Positions 35,274 to 43,722 are shown, counted from the first letter of the stretch. The stretch is 64,000 nucleotides of DNA from Palsa-1248 sp963737835 (GCA_963737835.1 CAVTUH010000001.1:2418001-2482000); one strand, 5' to 3'. Numbers and translations are program-made. The notes: generated from the letters alone by a model not told the origin.

Positions 35274-35364
35274 GAATGGCGCACGCGAGCCGCGCTCGCG
35301 TCGCGGTGACGGTGACACGGGTCCGCGGCAACGTAGACGTTGGCAAGTAGAGACCAGAAAGGCG

Positions 35365-35392
35365 GGGGACCAGCGACGTGTCGCTGGTCCCC
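35365..35392 (+). terminator. Perfect 13-bp hairpin
   Basis: ggggaccagcgac-gt-gtcgctggtcccc, 92 bases after the first Hcp-like stop and 70 bases before the second start. One decayed family A heptamer pair (gtagacgttgg) lies upstream at about 35333. Likely a terminator or an attenuator between the two genes. Confidence 0.6.
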
Positions 35393-35462
35393 GTGAGACT
35401 CTTCGCCCTCTCATGCCGTGTGACTGGCAGTGATACGGCCTTCCACCACGATAGGAGGCACA

Positions 35463-36047
35463 ATGCGTTCAGGCCCGCTCTCGGTCTCATGGATGACCGG
35501 GATCGTTCTTCTTGGGTCGGCGGCGACGCTGGTCGCGCAGACGCCCACGCTCGCCGTCCGACCTCCTCCGCGTCCCGTGGGCTTGCCGATTGCGATGACG
35601 GCGGGCACCGGGGCGTATGTCACGTCGTTCCTGCCGAACACCAGGGTTGGTCAGACCGCGGTGCCATTGGGGAATGCCACGAGCGTGACGTTCACCGATC
35701 CGTCGGCTGGAACTGGACAGAGTGGCATGGCCGTGCAACACGCCGGCGGTACCGTGCAGATCCAGTTCGCACCGAACGATCAACTTGCTTCAAACGCGGT
35801 CTTTCAACGCTGTGCGTCGACTGGCTGCGTGATGGCCAAGTTCACGATCCAGACAACGGTCCAGGGGAACATGATGACGTGGGTGATGGAGAACGTGGCC
35901 GTCACCCAGCTGCAGCTGAGCTCCAACGTCGCGGCGACTATGAAATATGAGAAGCTCATGCTGACCACGCAGCAAATGAACTCCGCCAACACAGCAACGA
36001 CTCCGTCGAAGGCGACTTACAACCTCACCCCTTCGCCATCGCAGTGA
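35463..36047 (+). CDS. Exported Hcp-like protein, second copy, tentative
   Basis: 194 residues from ATG 35463 with a strong Shine-Dalgarno (taggaggcaca). Sec signal (GIVLLGSAATLVAQTP). Mature part: VTFTDPSAGTGQSGMAVQHA, IQFAPNDQLASNAVFQRCAS, AKFTIQTTVQGNMMTWVMEN, VAVTQLQLSSNVAATMKYEKL. The final strands resemble the Hcp ending (valVSYSG...vEKiel-type). It shares layout with the previous gene but little identity by eye, so they may be distant paralogues. Confidence 0.6.
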   Translation: MRSGPLSVSWMTGIVLLGSAATLVAQTPTLAVRPPPRPVGLPIAMTAGTGAYVTSFLPNTRVGQTAVPLGNATSVTFTDPSAGTGQSGMAVQHAGGTVQIQFAPNDQLASNAVFQRCASTGCVMAKFTIQTTVQGNMMTWVMENVAVTQLQLSSNVAATMKYEKLMLTTQQMNSANTATTPSKATYNLTPSPSQ

Positions 36048-36048
36048 G

Positions 36049-36186
36049 GGGCCGCGGGCGCTAGCGCGCCCGAGAAAGGAGAAACACAGACAGGAGAGAG
36101 GAGACGACGACCCGACGCAGGGTACGCTCGTCTCCTCTCTCCTTTCTGCTTGGTTCCTCTCGGGCGCGACGGCGCCCGCCCGCAGC
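36049..36186. repeat. Heptamer-arm inverted element, family C, between convergent genes
   Basis: Outer hairpin parts gggcgctagcgcgcccgag and ctcgggcgcgacggcgccc, inner arms agaaaggagaaac...agagaggagacgac and cgtctcctctctcctttct, core gacccgacgcagggtac. Nearly the whole 150-base gap between the Hcp-like gene and ispG is this element; probably terminates both. Confidence 0.9.
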
Positions 36187-36197
36187 TTTTCAGCCCC

Positions 36198-37403
36198 TCA
36201 GCTATATCTCTTCGCCACATATTCCTCGAGGATTTCCAGAAACTCGGGAACGATGCCGTCGCCACGCAGCGTGACCGCAAGCTTGCCATCGACGTAGACG
36301 GGCGCCTTGGGCTCCTCGAACGTGCCGGGGAGCGAGATGCCGATGTTCGCGTGCTTCGACTCGCCAGGACCGTTGACGACGCAGCCCATCACCGCGACTC
36401 GCAGGTCGGCGACGCCCGGATATTTCGCTCGCCACGTGGGCATCTGTTCTCGCAGATAGGTCTGGATGTCTTCCGCCATGTGCTGGAAGAACGTCGACGT
36501 CGTCCGCCCGCATCCGGGACACGCGGTCACCTGCGGCGCGAAGCTGCGCAGTCCCATCGATTGCAGGATTTGCTGTGCGACCATCACCTCTTCAGTGCGG
36601 TCCCCGCCGGGCCTGGGCGTCAGTGAGACACGGATCGTGTCGCCGATGCCTTCGGCGAGCAGAATCGAGAGGCCAGCGGTGCTCGCGACGACACCCTTCA
36701 TCCCGAGCCCTGCCTCGGTCAGCCCGAGGTGCAGCGGGTAGTCGCATCGCGCGGCCAGGCGGCGGTACACGTCGACGAGATCGCGAACGACCGACACCTT
36801 GGCGGATATCACGATGCGATCGTGGCCGAGGCCTGTCTCTTCAGCGAGGGTGGCGGACCGCAGCGCACTCTGGAGCATCGCCTCGATGTACACATCGCGC
36901 GCGTCGAGCGGCTCGGCCTGCCGCGCGTTCTCGTCCATCAGCGCGGTGAGCAGATCCTGATCGAGTGATCCCCAGTTCACGCCGATGCGAACCGGCTTCC
37001 CGTTTGCGACCGCAATGGCGATGATGGCTCGAAAGTTCTCGTCCCGACGTTTCCCACCGACATTGCCGGGATTGATGCGGTACTTCGCGAGCGCCTGCGC
37101 GCACTTCGGGTGCTTGGCGAGCAGCAGGTGGCCGTTGTAATGAAAGTCTCCGACGATCGGTACCGGATATCCTGCGTCGGCGATGCGCTGCGTGATCTCG
37201 GCCACTGCCGCTGCGGCCTCGTCGTTGTTCACCGTGATCCGGACGAGTTGCGAGCCCGCGCGCGCCAGCGCCACAACCTGCTCCGCCGTGCCCGCTGCGT
37301 CGGCGGTGTCGGTATTGGTCATCGACTGCACCACAATGGGGTGCGCGGATCCGATGGGTACGCCGCCGACGTCGGCGGTGACGGTGCTGCGGCGGAGGTG
37401 CAA
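36198..37403 (-). CDS. ispG: 4-hydroxy-3-methylbut-2-enyl diphosphate synthase, IspG (GcpE)
   Basis: 401 residues from TTG 37403. It converts methylerythritol cyclodiphosphate to HMBPP in the non-mevalonate isoprenoid pathway, using a [4Fe-4S] cluster. The TIM-barrel half starts PIVVQSMTNTDTAD; cluster cysteines lie in ACPGCGR and in MGCVVNGPGESKHA, and the closing domain has PVYVDGKLAVTLRGD. Length and layout are those of the bacterial short form. The TTG abuts a family B element, so its promoter must lie in or beyond that repeat. Confidence 0.97.
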   Translation of the reverse strand: MHLRRSTVTADVGGVPIGSAHPIVVQSMTNTDTADAAGTAEQVVALARAGSQLVRITVNNDEAAAAVAEITQRIADAGYPVPIVGDFHYNGHLLLAKHPKCAQALAKYRINPGNVGGKRRDENFRAIIAIAVANGKPVRIGVNWGSLDQDLLTALMDENARQAEPLDARDVYIEAMLQSALRSATLAEETGLGHDRIVISAKVSVVRDLVDVYRRLAARCDYPLHLGLTEAGLGMKGVVASTAGLSILLAEGIGDTIRVSLTPRPGGDRTEEVMVAQQILQSMGLRSFAPQVTACPGCGRTTSTFFQHMAEDIQTYLREQMPTWRAKYPGVADLRVAVMGCVVNGPGESKHANIGISLPGTFEEPKAPVYVDGKLAVTLRGDGIVPEFLEILEEYVAKRYS

Positions 37404-37407
37404 AAGA

Positions 37408-37602
37408 GCTGGGGTCAGGGGTCAGGGGCCAGGGAACCGCGACTGCCAACCAAAAGGTATCGAGCGTGCTGAAGCGAGCATCAGTCCGGTGCTCGGTACG
37501 CGAGAGCACCGCTGCCCGTAAAATGAAATACAACCACGCCCGGATATCAGGCGCGGCCTCTACGGTGCTCCCTGACCCCTGACCCCTGAAACCTGACCCT
37601 TT
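37408..37602. repeat. Heptamer-arm inverted element, family B (copy 2)
   Basis: Left arm ggggtcaggggtcagggg (37413-37430), right arm ccctgacccctgacccctg (37570-37588) plus acctgaccc. The core is longer than in other copies (about 140 bases) and contains atgaaatacaaccacgcc. It sits directly upstream of ispG; the remaining gap to 37741 shows nothing else. Confidence 0.85.
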
Positions 37603-37740
37603 GCCCCTCGTATTGCTCGGCAGCCAAGGGGCTGGCATCATTCTGGCTAGCCTGCGGTTGGCGGCCACTCGTACCGGACTCTCTCGCAGGGCTTGTTCAG
37701 AGAGTCGTGTCGGCGCTCCCTCCTTCCCGATCTCCCGCCA

Positions 37741-38181
37741 ATGCCCGACCCACTCGACATGCCGCCCCGCGCGATCAACACCGCGGATGTATCGGCCCAG
37801 CCGGCCCCGCCCAAACGGCACCGGCGTCACTGGGGGCTCATCGCCCTGCTCGTGCTCGTCATCATCCCTGCCGCCGTGTTCGCGCTCTTCACCTGGTCCG
37901 CACTGTCCTTCGTGTACTCCCGAGGGGAGCGGTCTGGGTTCGTGCAGAAGATCTCGAAGAAGGGGTGGATCTGCCCGACGTGGGAAGGGGAGCTGGCCCA
38001 GGCCAACCTACCGGGGGCGATGCCGCAGATCTTCTACTTCACCGTCCGCAGCGATTCGGTTGCCCAAGTCATCACGAAGTCGATGGGCAAGCGCGTGTCA
38101 CTGGCTTACCAGCAGCACCGCGGCGTGCCGACGACGTGTTGGGGCGAGACGGAGTACTTTGTCGTCGGGGTGGCAGAGTAG
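37741..38181 (+). CDS. Single-pass membrane protein of unknown function
   Basis: 146 residues from ATG 37741. A short basic N-terminus (PPKRHRRHWG) precedes one strong membrane helix (LIALLVLVIIPAAVFALFTW), then an extracytoplasmic domain with two cysteines (KKGWICPTWEGELAQANLPG and VPTTCWGETEYFVVGVAE) that could pair. No family recognised with confidence; phage- and Gammaproteobacteria-like proteins of similar layout exist. No Shine-Dalgarno. Confidence 0.7.
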   Translation: MPDPLDMPPRAINTADVSAQPAPPKRHRRHWGLIALLVLVIIPAAVFALFTWSALSFVYSRGERSGFVQKISKKGWICPTWEGELAQANLPGAMPQIFYFTVRSDSVAQVITKSMGKRVSLAYQQHRGVPTTCWGETEYFVVGVAE

Positions 38182-38228
38182 GGGACAGGCGGCCGTTTTT
38201 TGACCGTCGCGCAGTGTCTCGCCGAGTC

Positions 38229-38257
38229 TTGCGTCTAAGACTTGGCGCACCTATATT
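38229..38257 (+). promoter_or_regulatory. Sigma-70-type promoter of the cold-shock gene
   Basis: TTGCGT (38229-38234), 17-base spacer, TATATT (38252-38257), giving a predicted start near 38264 and an untranslated leader of about 130 bases. A 13-base direct repeat, gtctaagacttgg (38233-38245, inside the spacer) and gtctaaggcttgg (38281-38293), frames the start region. Confidence 0.7.
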
Positions 38258-38393
38258 CGCCGCTTACAAGCCCGGAATCCGTCTAAGGCTTGGGGTTCAA
38301 GGCGGGAGACCCAGAGTTCCCGCGAGTCAAGAGGCTGTCTGGGCTCGGGGTGTCCCGATTACCTGGGTCGGTCTCAATTTGCAGGAGTTCGGA

Positions 38394-38612
38394 ATGCGCA
38401 CGACCGGGAAAGTGAAGTGGTTCAACGACGCGAAGGGCTTCGGGTTCATCACTCCGGACAACGGACAGAAGGACTGCTTCGTGCATTACAGCGCGATTCA
38501 GGGGTCCGGTTTCAAGTCCCTGGCCGAGGGTGACGTCGTGGAGTTCGACATTGTGCAGGGTCAGAAGGGCCCGGCCGCCGAGAACGTGACCAAAGCCGGC
38601 GGCGCCCGCTAA
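38394..38612 (+). CDS. Cold-shock-domain protein (CspA family)
   Basis: 72 residues from ATG 38394 with caggag ahead. RNP1 (KGFGFI) and RNP2 (DCFVHYSAI) single-strand nucleic-acid-binding motifs are complete, within MRTTGKVKWFNDAKGFGFIT and the usual VVEFDIVQGQKGPAAENV ending. It acts as an RNA chaperone. The long leader is typical of cold-shock mRNAs, where it controls temperature-dependent translation. A strong terminator follows at 38662. Confidence 0.97.
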   Translation: MRTTGKVKWFNDAKGFGFITPDNGQKDCFVHYSAIQGSGFKSLAEGDVVEFDIVQGQKGPAAENVTKAGGAR

Positions 38613-38661
38613 GCATTCGCGTAGCGAGCCACACGTACGACAACAACGGTCGTACGCAGGA

Positions 38662-38690
38662 GCGGGGCGCTTCCACAAGAAGCGCCCCGC
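38662..38690 (+). terminator. Rho-independent-type terminator of the cold-shock gene
   Basis: gcggggcgctt-ccacaag-aagcgccccgc, a perfect 11-bp stem with a seven-base loop, 50 bases after the csp stop and followed by ttgtctt. Confidence 0.85.
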
Positions 38691-38700
38691 TTGTCTTGGG

Positions 38701-38900
38701 ATGGGCGACGCAATGCGTTCGTGCGGTCAAGGAGGCGGGCGACGCATTGCGTCGCCCCCACCCGCCACGACCGTAGGTCCGTACGGACGGCCCTGCCATG
38801 GCGGGCGACGCAGGGCGTCGCCCCTACCCGCCACGACCGTAGGTCCGTACGGACGGCCCTGCCATGGCGGGCGACGCAGGGCGTCGCCCCTACCCGTCCA
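38701..38900. repeat. REP-like palindrome cluster with about 70-base tandem unit
   Basis: Four gggcgacgca...gcgtcgccc palindromes; the last two are in a repeated unit that also contains the palindrome-like ccgtaggtccgtacggac and ccctgccatggcggg. It fills the gap between the csp terminator and the TetR gene; in-frame translation upstream of the TetR start is an artefact of it. Confidence 0.88.
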
Positions 38901-38942
38901 TGGCTAGCCCGTGCGGTCAATGAGACTACCTTCTGTTGTTTC

Positions 38943-39719
38943 ATGCCAAGGCCTCGCACCGCTACCGACGCTGATATTCTCGAGGGAGCGATTCGCGCGA
39001 TTTCGCGGGTCGGCCCCGGACGACTGACGCTGACCGAGGTCGGTCGGGAGGTGGGCCTGTCGCCTGCCACGCTGTTGCAGCGGTTCGGCTCCAAGCGAGG
39101 TCTCTTGCTGGCACTCGCTGGACATGCCGCCACATCGATCGACGACTGCTTCGCCGCGGCGCGCCGCGCAACCGGCTCGCCCCTCGACGCGCTCCTGGTG
39201 ACGGCAATGGACATGGCCCGGCACGTCGAATCTCCGGAAGCACTCGCCAATCACCTGGCTTTCCTGCAGATCGATTTGAGTGATCCCGCGTTCCACACCC
39301 TCGCACTGTCCGGAGCGCAGCGCACGCTCGCCGGGTACGAGGTCCTCCTGCGAGAAGCGATCTCGATCGGCGACCTCGCGCCGTGCAATGTCAGGCAGCT
39401 CGCTCGCGCCATCCAAGCCATGACGGGCGGCTCGCTCATCAACTGGGCCATTCACCGCGACGGCCAGCTCCTGGACTGGCTTCGGACTGATCTCGAGGCG
39501 CTGTTGGGTCCCCACCGCCGGGTCGCGGCCTCGCCGCTGGAACGTGCCAACCGCCCCGCCCCGCGTGCGAGGCATCGCCCGAACGTGCCACCCACATCGG
39601 GTCTCTCGGGCAATCACGCCGCCGCATCAGCCGCCGCACCACCCGCCACACCACCCGCCGCGGCTCACGCCCGGGTCCCGGGCGAGCCCCTCGGGCCGCG
39701 ACGGCGGAGCAGCTCATGA
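38943..39719 (+). CDS. TetR/AcrR-family transcriptional regulator
   Basis: 258 residues from ATG 38943. The HTH is LTLTEVGREVGLSPATLLQR preceded by ILEGAIRAISRVGPG, as usual for TetR proteins; a helical ligand domain follows to about residue 200. The last 60 residues (PPATPPAAAHARVPGEP-type) are low-complexity Pro/Ala/Arg and do not belong to the fold, so the true end may be nearer 39540 with the tail arising from drift or a missed base. No target gene is adjacent on the opposite strand. Confidence 0.85.
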   Translation: MPRPRTATDADILEGAIRAISRVGPGRLTLTEVGREVGLSPATLLQRFGSKRGLLLALAGHAATSIDDCFAAARRATGSPLDALLVTAMDMARHVESPEALANHLAFLQIDLSDPAFHTLALSGAQRTLAGYEVLLREAISIGDLAPCNVRQLARAIQAMTGGSLINWAIHRDGQLLDWLRTDLEALLGPHRRVAASPLERANRPAPRARHRPNVPPTSGLSGNHAAASAAAPPATPPAAAHARVPGEPLGPRRRSSS

Positions 39720-39785
39720 GCCCTAAACTTTGGCCGACGAGCGCACACGCGTTACTGTTGAGGTACCTTCGCTGGCATTCGCTCA

Positions 39786-40220
39786 ATGCATCGTCTTTGT
39801 ACAACTCTTGGCATCCTGGCTGCGGCCGTAACGGTCGCATGCGTGGACTCGGCGACCCCGTCTGGTCCGCAGAATCAGCAGCCATACGCGGTCATCTATG
39901 GCCACATCGGGGCCCCCAAGTTCACGATTAACACCACGGTGTACATCGTCGCATTTGGCGATAGCGCGCAGGCGATTGCCGACGGAACGGCGGGATTCCT
40001 CGGGTCGTTTCCCCAAGGGGTCGATACCGCGAACAACTATGTCGCGGCCGTGCCTGCCAACGCGCCGGGGACGTACTACATGGACGTGTGGGCGACGGGT
40101 CAGGGCAGGTCCGGGTTTGTCTCTTCGCTCGATACGATACGTGCGATCCGCGTTCACTTCGACTCGATCGGCGGGACTATGCCGCATGACAGCGTCATGG
40201 TGAATGACACGTTGCCGTGA
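39786..40220 (+). CDS. Small lipoprotein of unknown function
   Basis: 144 residues, ATG 39786. Lipobox AAAVTVACVDS (Cys19). The mature part is a single beta-rich domain (YAVIYGHIGAPKFTINTTVY, YMDVWATGQGRSGF, TIRAIRVHFDSIGG), possibly Ig-like. Three bases separate its stop from that of the convergent transporter gene. No family recognised. Confidence 0.72.
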   Translation: MHRLCTTLGILAAAVTVACVDSATPSGPQNQQPYAVIYGHIGAPKFTINTTVYIVAFGDSAQAIADGTAGFLGSFPQGVDTANNYVAAVPANAPGTYYMDVWATGQGRSGFVSSLDTIRAIRVHFDSIGGTMPHDSVMVNDTLP

Positions 40221-40223
40221 CGT

Positions 40224-41510
40224 TCAGCCTCTGCCCCACAGCCGAATCGCAGACACGACGGCTGCCGCCACCAGGACCCCCACCAACACCAACCCCCAGC
40301 CCGCGCTGAACGGGATCTGCGGGCGGGCCGCGCCGATGGCCGCCGCGACAAAGGCTGCGGTCGCGACCGAGATGATCACCCAGTCGATCCAGGTGCGGTC
40401 TTTCACCTGATCGAACGCGGGTTCTCCGGGACCGCGAAGCACGGCATAGCGCTCGTCGACGCCATAGCGCGCGGTCTCGCGCGTGGCAGCGGCCTGCCAG
40501 GCTTGGAGCTCGCCTCGATCGGCGCTCGCCAGGGCGATCATGCCAGCTGCGAGGGCCATGACGAGCGACCCACCCACGACCCGGACCAGCGTGCCGACAG
40601 GTGCAGCGCGCAGCTCACCGAATACCAGAACGCCCCACAGAAGTCCCCACAGCTGGTTCGTGTTGGAAAGTGGGATGCCGCGGCTAATGCCCACGTACTT
40701 CGCCGCGTACTGCTGAAACAGATCGCCGATTACCCAGACGAAACCGCCCAGGAGCAACCACAGGAGCGCGGGCCGCGCCCGCACGAGTGCGTGCAGCAGG
40801 CTGCCCCACCCGCCGGTGTCGCCGTGGGCGAGGAGGACCATTGTCCCGAGCTCGCCCACCGTGAAGAAGGTCAAGAACGACAGCGGGCTGAGACCGGTGA
40901 TATACGCCTTCCGATAGGGGATGTACATCGTGCCCCAGAGCAGGGCAGCGGTGAAGGCGGCGATGATGCCGCGCGTGGCATGGCCGCCCGCGACCGTGCC
41001 CGTCGAGGCGCCAGCGACCACGGCCGCTGCGACGCACATCGCGACCGCGCCGCCAATGACCGCGAGCCGTCGCGCCAGGGCCGTCCCGCGCAACTCGTTG
41101 AAGAAGACGACGCCCCACAGCAGCCCGATCAAGCTGTTCATGTTCCACAGCGGGAATGCGACGCTGAGGCCCACGTCTCGAATGGCAAACACCGTCAGCG
41201 TGTTTGCGACGGCCCAGAGGCATCCGCCGAGGACTCCCCAGACGATGAGGTGCGGTGCCTGTTGCACGTCAGCGCGGACGTACCCCATCCCGCGGACGAG
41301 TGCCGGGATGCTCCAGCGCCCGAGGAACACGCCCAGCACCATGCAGAGCGAGACGAGCACGGGAGACAGGCCTGCGGCCACGAGTTTGGTGGGAGCTTCC
41401 GCCGCTCCGAGCCAGACGCCGGCTGTGAGGCCCGACCACACGCCGGCCGCATGGAGTTGACGGATTCGCTGAGCGTCTATCCCCGGCTCCTCGACAGTCA
41501 CGACAGCCAT
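40224..41510 (-). CDS. GRP-family sugar transporter (GlcU/RhaT-like, DMT superfamily)
   Basis: 428 residues with about ten membrane helices in two five-helix repeats: FPLWNMNSLIGLLWGVVFFN in the first and IPLSNTNQLWGLLWGVLVFG in the second are the paired family motifs. It should import glucose, ribose or a similar sugar with a cation. An extra cytoplasmic segment (RGELQAWQAAATRETARYG) sits before two more C-terminal helices. A ROK sugar kinase lies 5 kb away but is not in the same unit. The start touches a family A element. Confidence 0.88.
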   Translation of the reverse strand: MAVVTVEEPGIDAQRIRQLHAAGVWSGLTAGVWLGAAEAPTKLVAAGLSPVLVSLCMVLGVFLGRWSIPALVRGMGYVRADVQQAPHLIVWGVLGGCLWAVANTLTVFAIRDVGLSVAFPLWNMNSLIGLLWGVVFFNELRGTALARRLAVIGGAVAMCVAAAVVAGASTGTVAGGHATRGIIAAFTAALLWGTMYIPYRKAYITGLSPLSFLTFFTVGELGTMVLLAHGDTGGWGSLLHALVRARPALLWLLLGGFVWVIGDLFQQYAAKYVGISRGIPLSNTNQLWGLLWGVLVFGELRAAPVGTLVRVVGGSLVMALAAGMIALASADRGELQAWQAAATRETARYGVDERYAVLRGPGEPAFDQVKDRTWIDWVIISVATAAFVAAAIGAARPQIPFSAGWGLVLVGVLVAAAVVSAIRLWGRG

Positions 41511-41511
41511 T

Positions 41512-41605
41512 GACGTTGGACGTTAGACGTTCGACGCTGGACGTTAGACGTTGGACGTTGGAAAGAAACTCGGGGCCAGCGGCGGTGCACTTCGCTAGCC
41601 CTCGA
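41512..41605. repeat. Heptamer-arm element, family A (copy 5, one arm plus core)
   Basis: GACGTTG/GACGTTA/GACGCTG heptamers (41512-41561) beginning two bases upstream of the GRP transporter start codon, followed by the core ggccagcggcggtgcacttcg. The reverse arm is missing. Confidence 0.85.
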
Positions 41606-41607
41606 GG

Positions 41608-41748
41608 TCAGCGGACCCAGTAGAGCACGAGGAGCCCGACGCCCAACGCAATGACGGGGACCCACAGTTGCGGGTCGCGGAGCATGGCGACGACGAGCCC
41701 CCGCTGTCGGGGCCCGGTTTGCGTTCTCTTCAGTGGATGCCGCGTCAC
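41608..41748 (-). CDS. Possible 46-residue membrane protein
   Basis: From GTG 41748: a basic N-terminus (TRHPLKRTQTGPRQRG) and one membrane helix (LWVPVIALGVGLLVLYWVR) reaching the stop. Internal ATG 41682 would leave 24 residues. No Shine-Dalgarno, but charge pattern and helix are those of a real small membrane protein; it ends just beside the family A core. Confidence 0.4.
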   Translation of the reverse strand: MTRHPLKRTQTGPRQRGLVVAMLRDPQLWVPVIALGVGLLVLYWVR

Positions 41749-41920
41749 AGCTGAGCGCCGTGGGCGGACGTCGGGCGGACGTGGCGCGTGCTGTCTGGTG
41801 TCGCGTTCATGGAAAGGGAACTTGCGCGCGAGTCCGTGACCGACAAGGGGGTTGCCAATCGGTCTGGCTTGACCAACCTTTTCACTCGTTCTTCATCATC
41901 CCCCATTCCTGGATCCCGCC

Positions 41921-42211
41921 ATGCCAAAATTCGTCATCGAGCGCGAGCTCGCAGGCGCAGGCAAACTGACGCAGAAGGAGCTGCAAGGCATCTCGGCGTC
42001 GTCGAATAAGGTGCTCCACGACATGACCTCCGAGGGCAAAGACGTTCAGTGGGTCGAGAGCTACGTCACGGGGGACAAGCTGTTCTGCGTCTACAATGCG
42101 GCGAACGCCGACGCCATCCTCGAACACGCGAAGCGTGGCGGATTTCCCGCGAACGCCGTCCATCGCGTCACGCGAGTCATCGACCCCACGACTGGGGAAG
42201 CGACGGCCTGA
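41921..42211 (+). CDS. DUF4242-domain protein
   Basis: 96 residues from ATG 41921. The ferredoxin-like fold of DUF4242 is recognisable in KFVIERELAGAGKLTQKELQ, VQWVESYVTGDKLFCVYNA and NADAILEHAKRGGFPANAVH. Members bind nickel or another metal in some structures; the role is unknown. Single gene. Confidence 0.9.
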   Translation: MPKFVIERELAGAGKLTQKELQGISASSNKVLHDMTSEGKDVQWVESYVTGDKLFCVYNAANADAILEHAKRGGFPANAVHRVTRVIDPTTGEATA

Positions 42212-42385
42212 CAACGAGTTACGACTGGTCTTCTCGATCGTCCACACTTCGGCCCACACAGCGGGGCCGAGGTACAGAGGAGCCTAGAACGGACAAGTAA
42301 ACCAAGAGCTCGGCGGCCTTAGTTCGCCCACGCGCCGCCGGGCCGCGCCCCGCTACCCGAGATCTACCACCTAGCCGGAGGCGCG

Positions 42386-43657
42386 ATGTCACCCCTCAAA
42401 ACGGTAGCCGACCGCACATGGCTGGCGGCGGTCATCGCGTTGGTACTCGGCTGCGGCGGCCACGCGGCGTCGACCGGGCCGGGGTCAGGATCGGGGGGCG
42501 GATCGGGGATCTCGATCGCTGAGGTCAGCGGGGATAGTCAGACCGCCACGCTCGGCACTGCGCTCGCCAACCCCGTGATCGTGCGCGTCACCGATGCGCA
42601 TGGGAATCCGGACTCCGGTGTCACTGTCGCCTGGCAAACCGGCCCAGGATCAGGAGGCGTGAGCCCGGCCACGATCGTGACGGATGGCCAGGGCCACGCG
42701 AGCACCCGGTGGACCGTCGACACGACATTCATCGGCAACACTTTGGCTGCGACGGTCGGAACTCACGCGGCATCGTTCGTCGCGTTTGGGAATGGCAGCG
42801 GTTCGCTGGGCGGCCGTCATTTTTTTCCGGCTGACAACGCCTGGAATGCCGACGTGTCGTCAATGCCGGTCGACCCGAATTCGAACACCCTTATTGCGAG
42901 TTGCGGCGCCTCGAGCCCGTTGCATCCCGATTTCGGTACCGTGTGGGACGGCGCGCCGAACGGGATTCCATATGTGGTGGTCCACGGCACGCAGCCACTC
43001 GTGCCGGTGAGCTTCAATTATGCCTCTGAGAGCGACCCCGGCCCGTATCCCATCCCGCCGTACGCGCCGATCGAAGGCGGACCGAGCGGGACCGGCGACC
43101 GGCATGTGCTGATCGTCGACATCGATCACTGGAAGCTGTACGAGATGTTCGACGCGGTGCCGGTGAACGGTGGCGCCAGCTGGACCGCGGGATCCGGCGC
43201 GGTCTTCAATCTCGCGTCGGACTCGCTCCGCCCTGCGGGCTGGACATCGGCCGATGCTGCCGGGCTTCCGATTCTGGCAGGGCTCGTGCGCTACGACGAG
43301 GTCGTGCTACACGGCGCGATTACCCACGCACTGCGCTTCACCTGCCCGACCACGCGCCACGCCTACGTCGCTCCAGCTCGGCACTATGCGAGCTCCGACA
43401 CGAGTAGCGGCCTGCCGCCCATGGGAATGCGCGTGCGCCTCAAGGCGAGCGTCAACATGGCCGGATTCCCCGCCCACGTGCAGGTCATTCTCAAGGCGCT
43501 GCAGAAATACGGCATGTTCCTGGCCGACAACGGCTCGGCGTTCTTCGTGAGTGGCGCACCCGACCCCCGGTGGAGTGACGACGAGCTGCACTCAATGACG
43601 CAGCTCAAGGGGAGTGATTTTGAGGTGGTGAAAATGGGGACCGTGGTGACTCACTAA
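42386..43657 (+). CDS. Ig-like secreted lipoprotein with conserved C-terminal domain
   Basis: 423 residues from ATG 42386 with ggagg ahead. Lipobox IALVLGCGG (Cys23), a Gly/Ser linker, one bacterial Ig-like (Big_1) domain (VIVRVTDAHGNPDSGVTVAW, TDGQGHASTRWTVD), then a larger domain beginning FFPADNAWNADVSSMPVDPN with HVLIVDIDHWKLYEMFDA, HALRFTCPTTRHAYVAPARH and the ending SAFFVSGAPDPRWSDDELHS. I recall the C-terminal pattern from uncharacterised secreted proteins of several phyla, but it has no assigned activity. Confidence 0.8.
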   Translation: MSPLKTVADRTWLAAVIALVLGCGGHAASTGPGSGSGGGSGISIAEVSGDSQTATLGTALANPVIVRVTDAHGNPDSGVTVAWQTGPGSGGVSPATIVTDGQGHASTRWTVDTTFIGNTLAATVGTHAASFVAFGNGSGSLGGRHFFPADNAWNADVSSMPVDPNSNTLIASCGASSPLHPDFGTVWDGAPNGIPYVVVHGTQPLVPVSFNYASESDPGPYPIPPYAPIEGGPSGTGDRHVLIVDIDHWKLYEMFDAVPVNGGASWTAGSGAVFNLASDSLRPAGWTSADAAGLPILAGLVRYDEVVLHGAITHALRFTCPTTRHAYVAPARHYASSDTSSGLPPMGMRVRLKASVNMAGFPAHVQVILKALQKYGMFLADNGSAFFVSGAPDPRWSDDELHSMTQLKGSDFEVVKMGTVVTH

Positions 43658-43669
43658 AAAAACGGGTCT

Positions 43670-43694
43670 GGGGCGGGCGCTTCGCGCCTGCCCC
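43670..43694. terminator. Hairpin after the Ig-like gene
   Basis: ggggcgggcgc-ttc-gcgcctgcccc, 11 bp with one G-U pair, 12 bases past the stop. The AAAAAA just before it would be a T-run on the minus strand, but no minus-strand gene ends here. The inner part is the same unit as in the family C elements. Confidence 0.55.
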
Positions 43695-43722
43695 TGACCC
43701 GCCGTTCACGTAGTTTCCCGTC

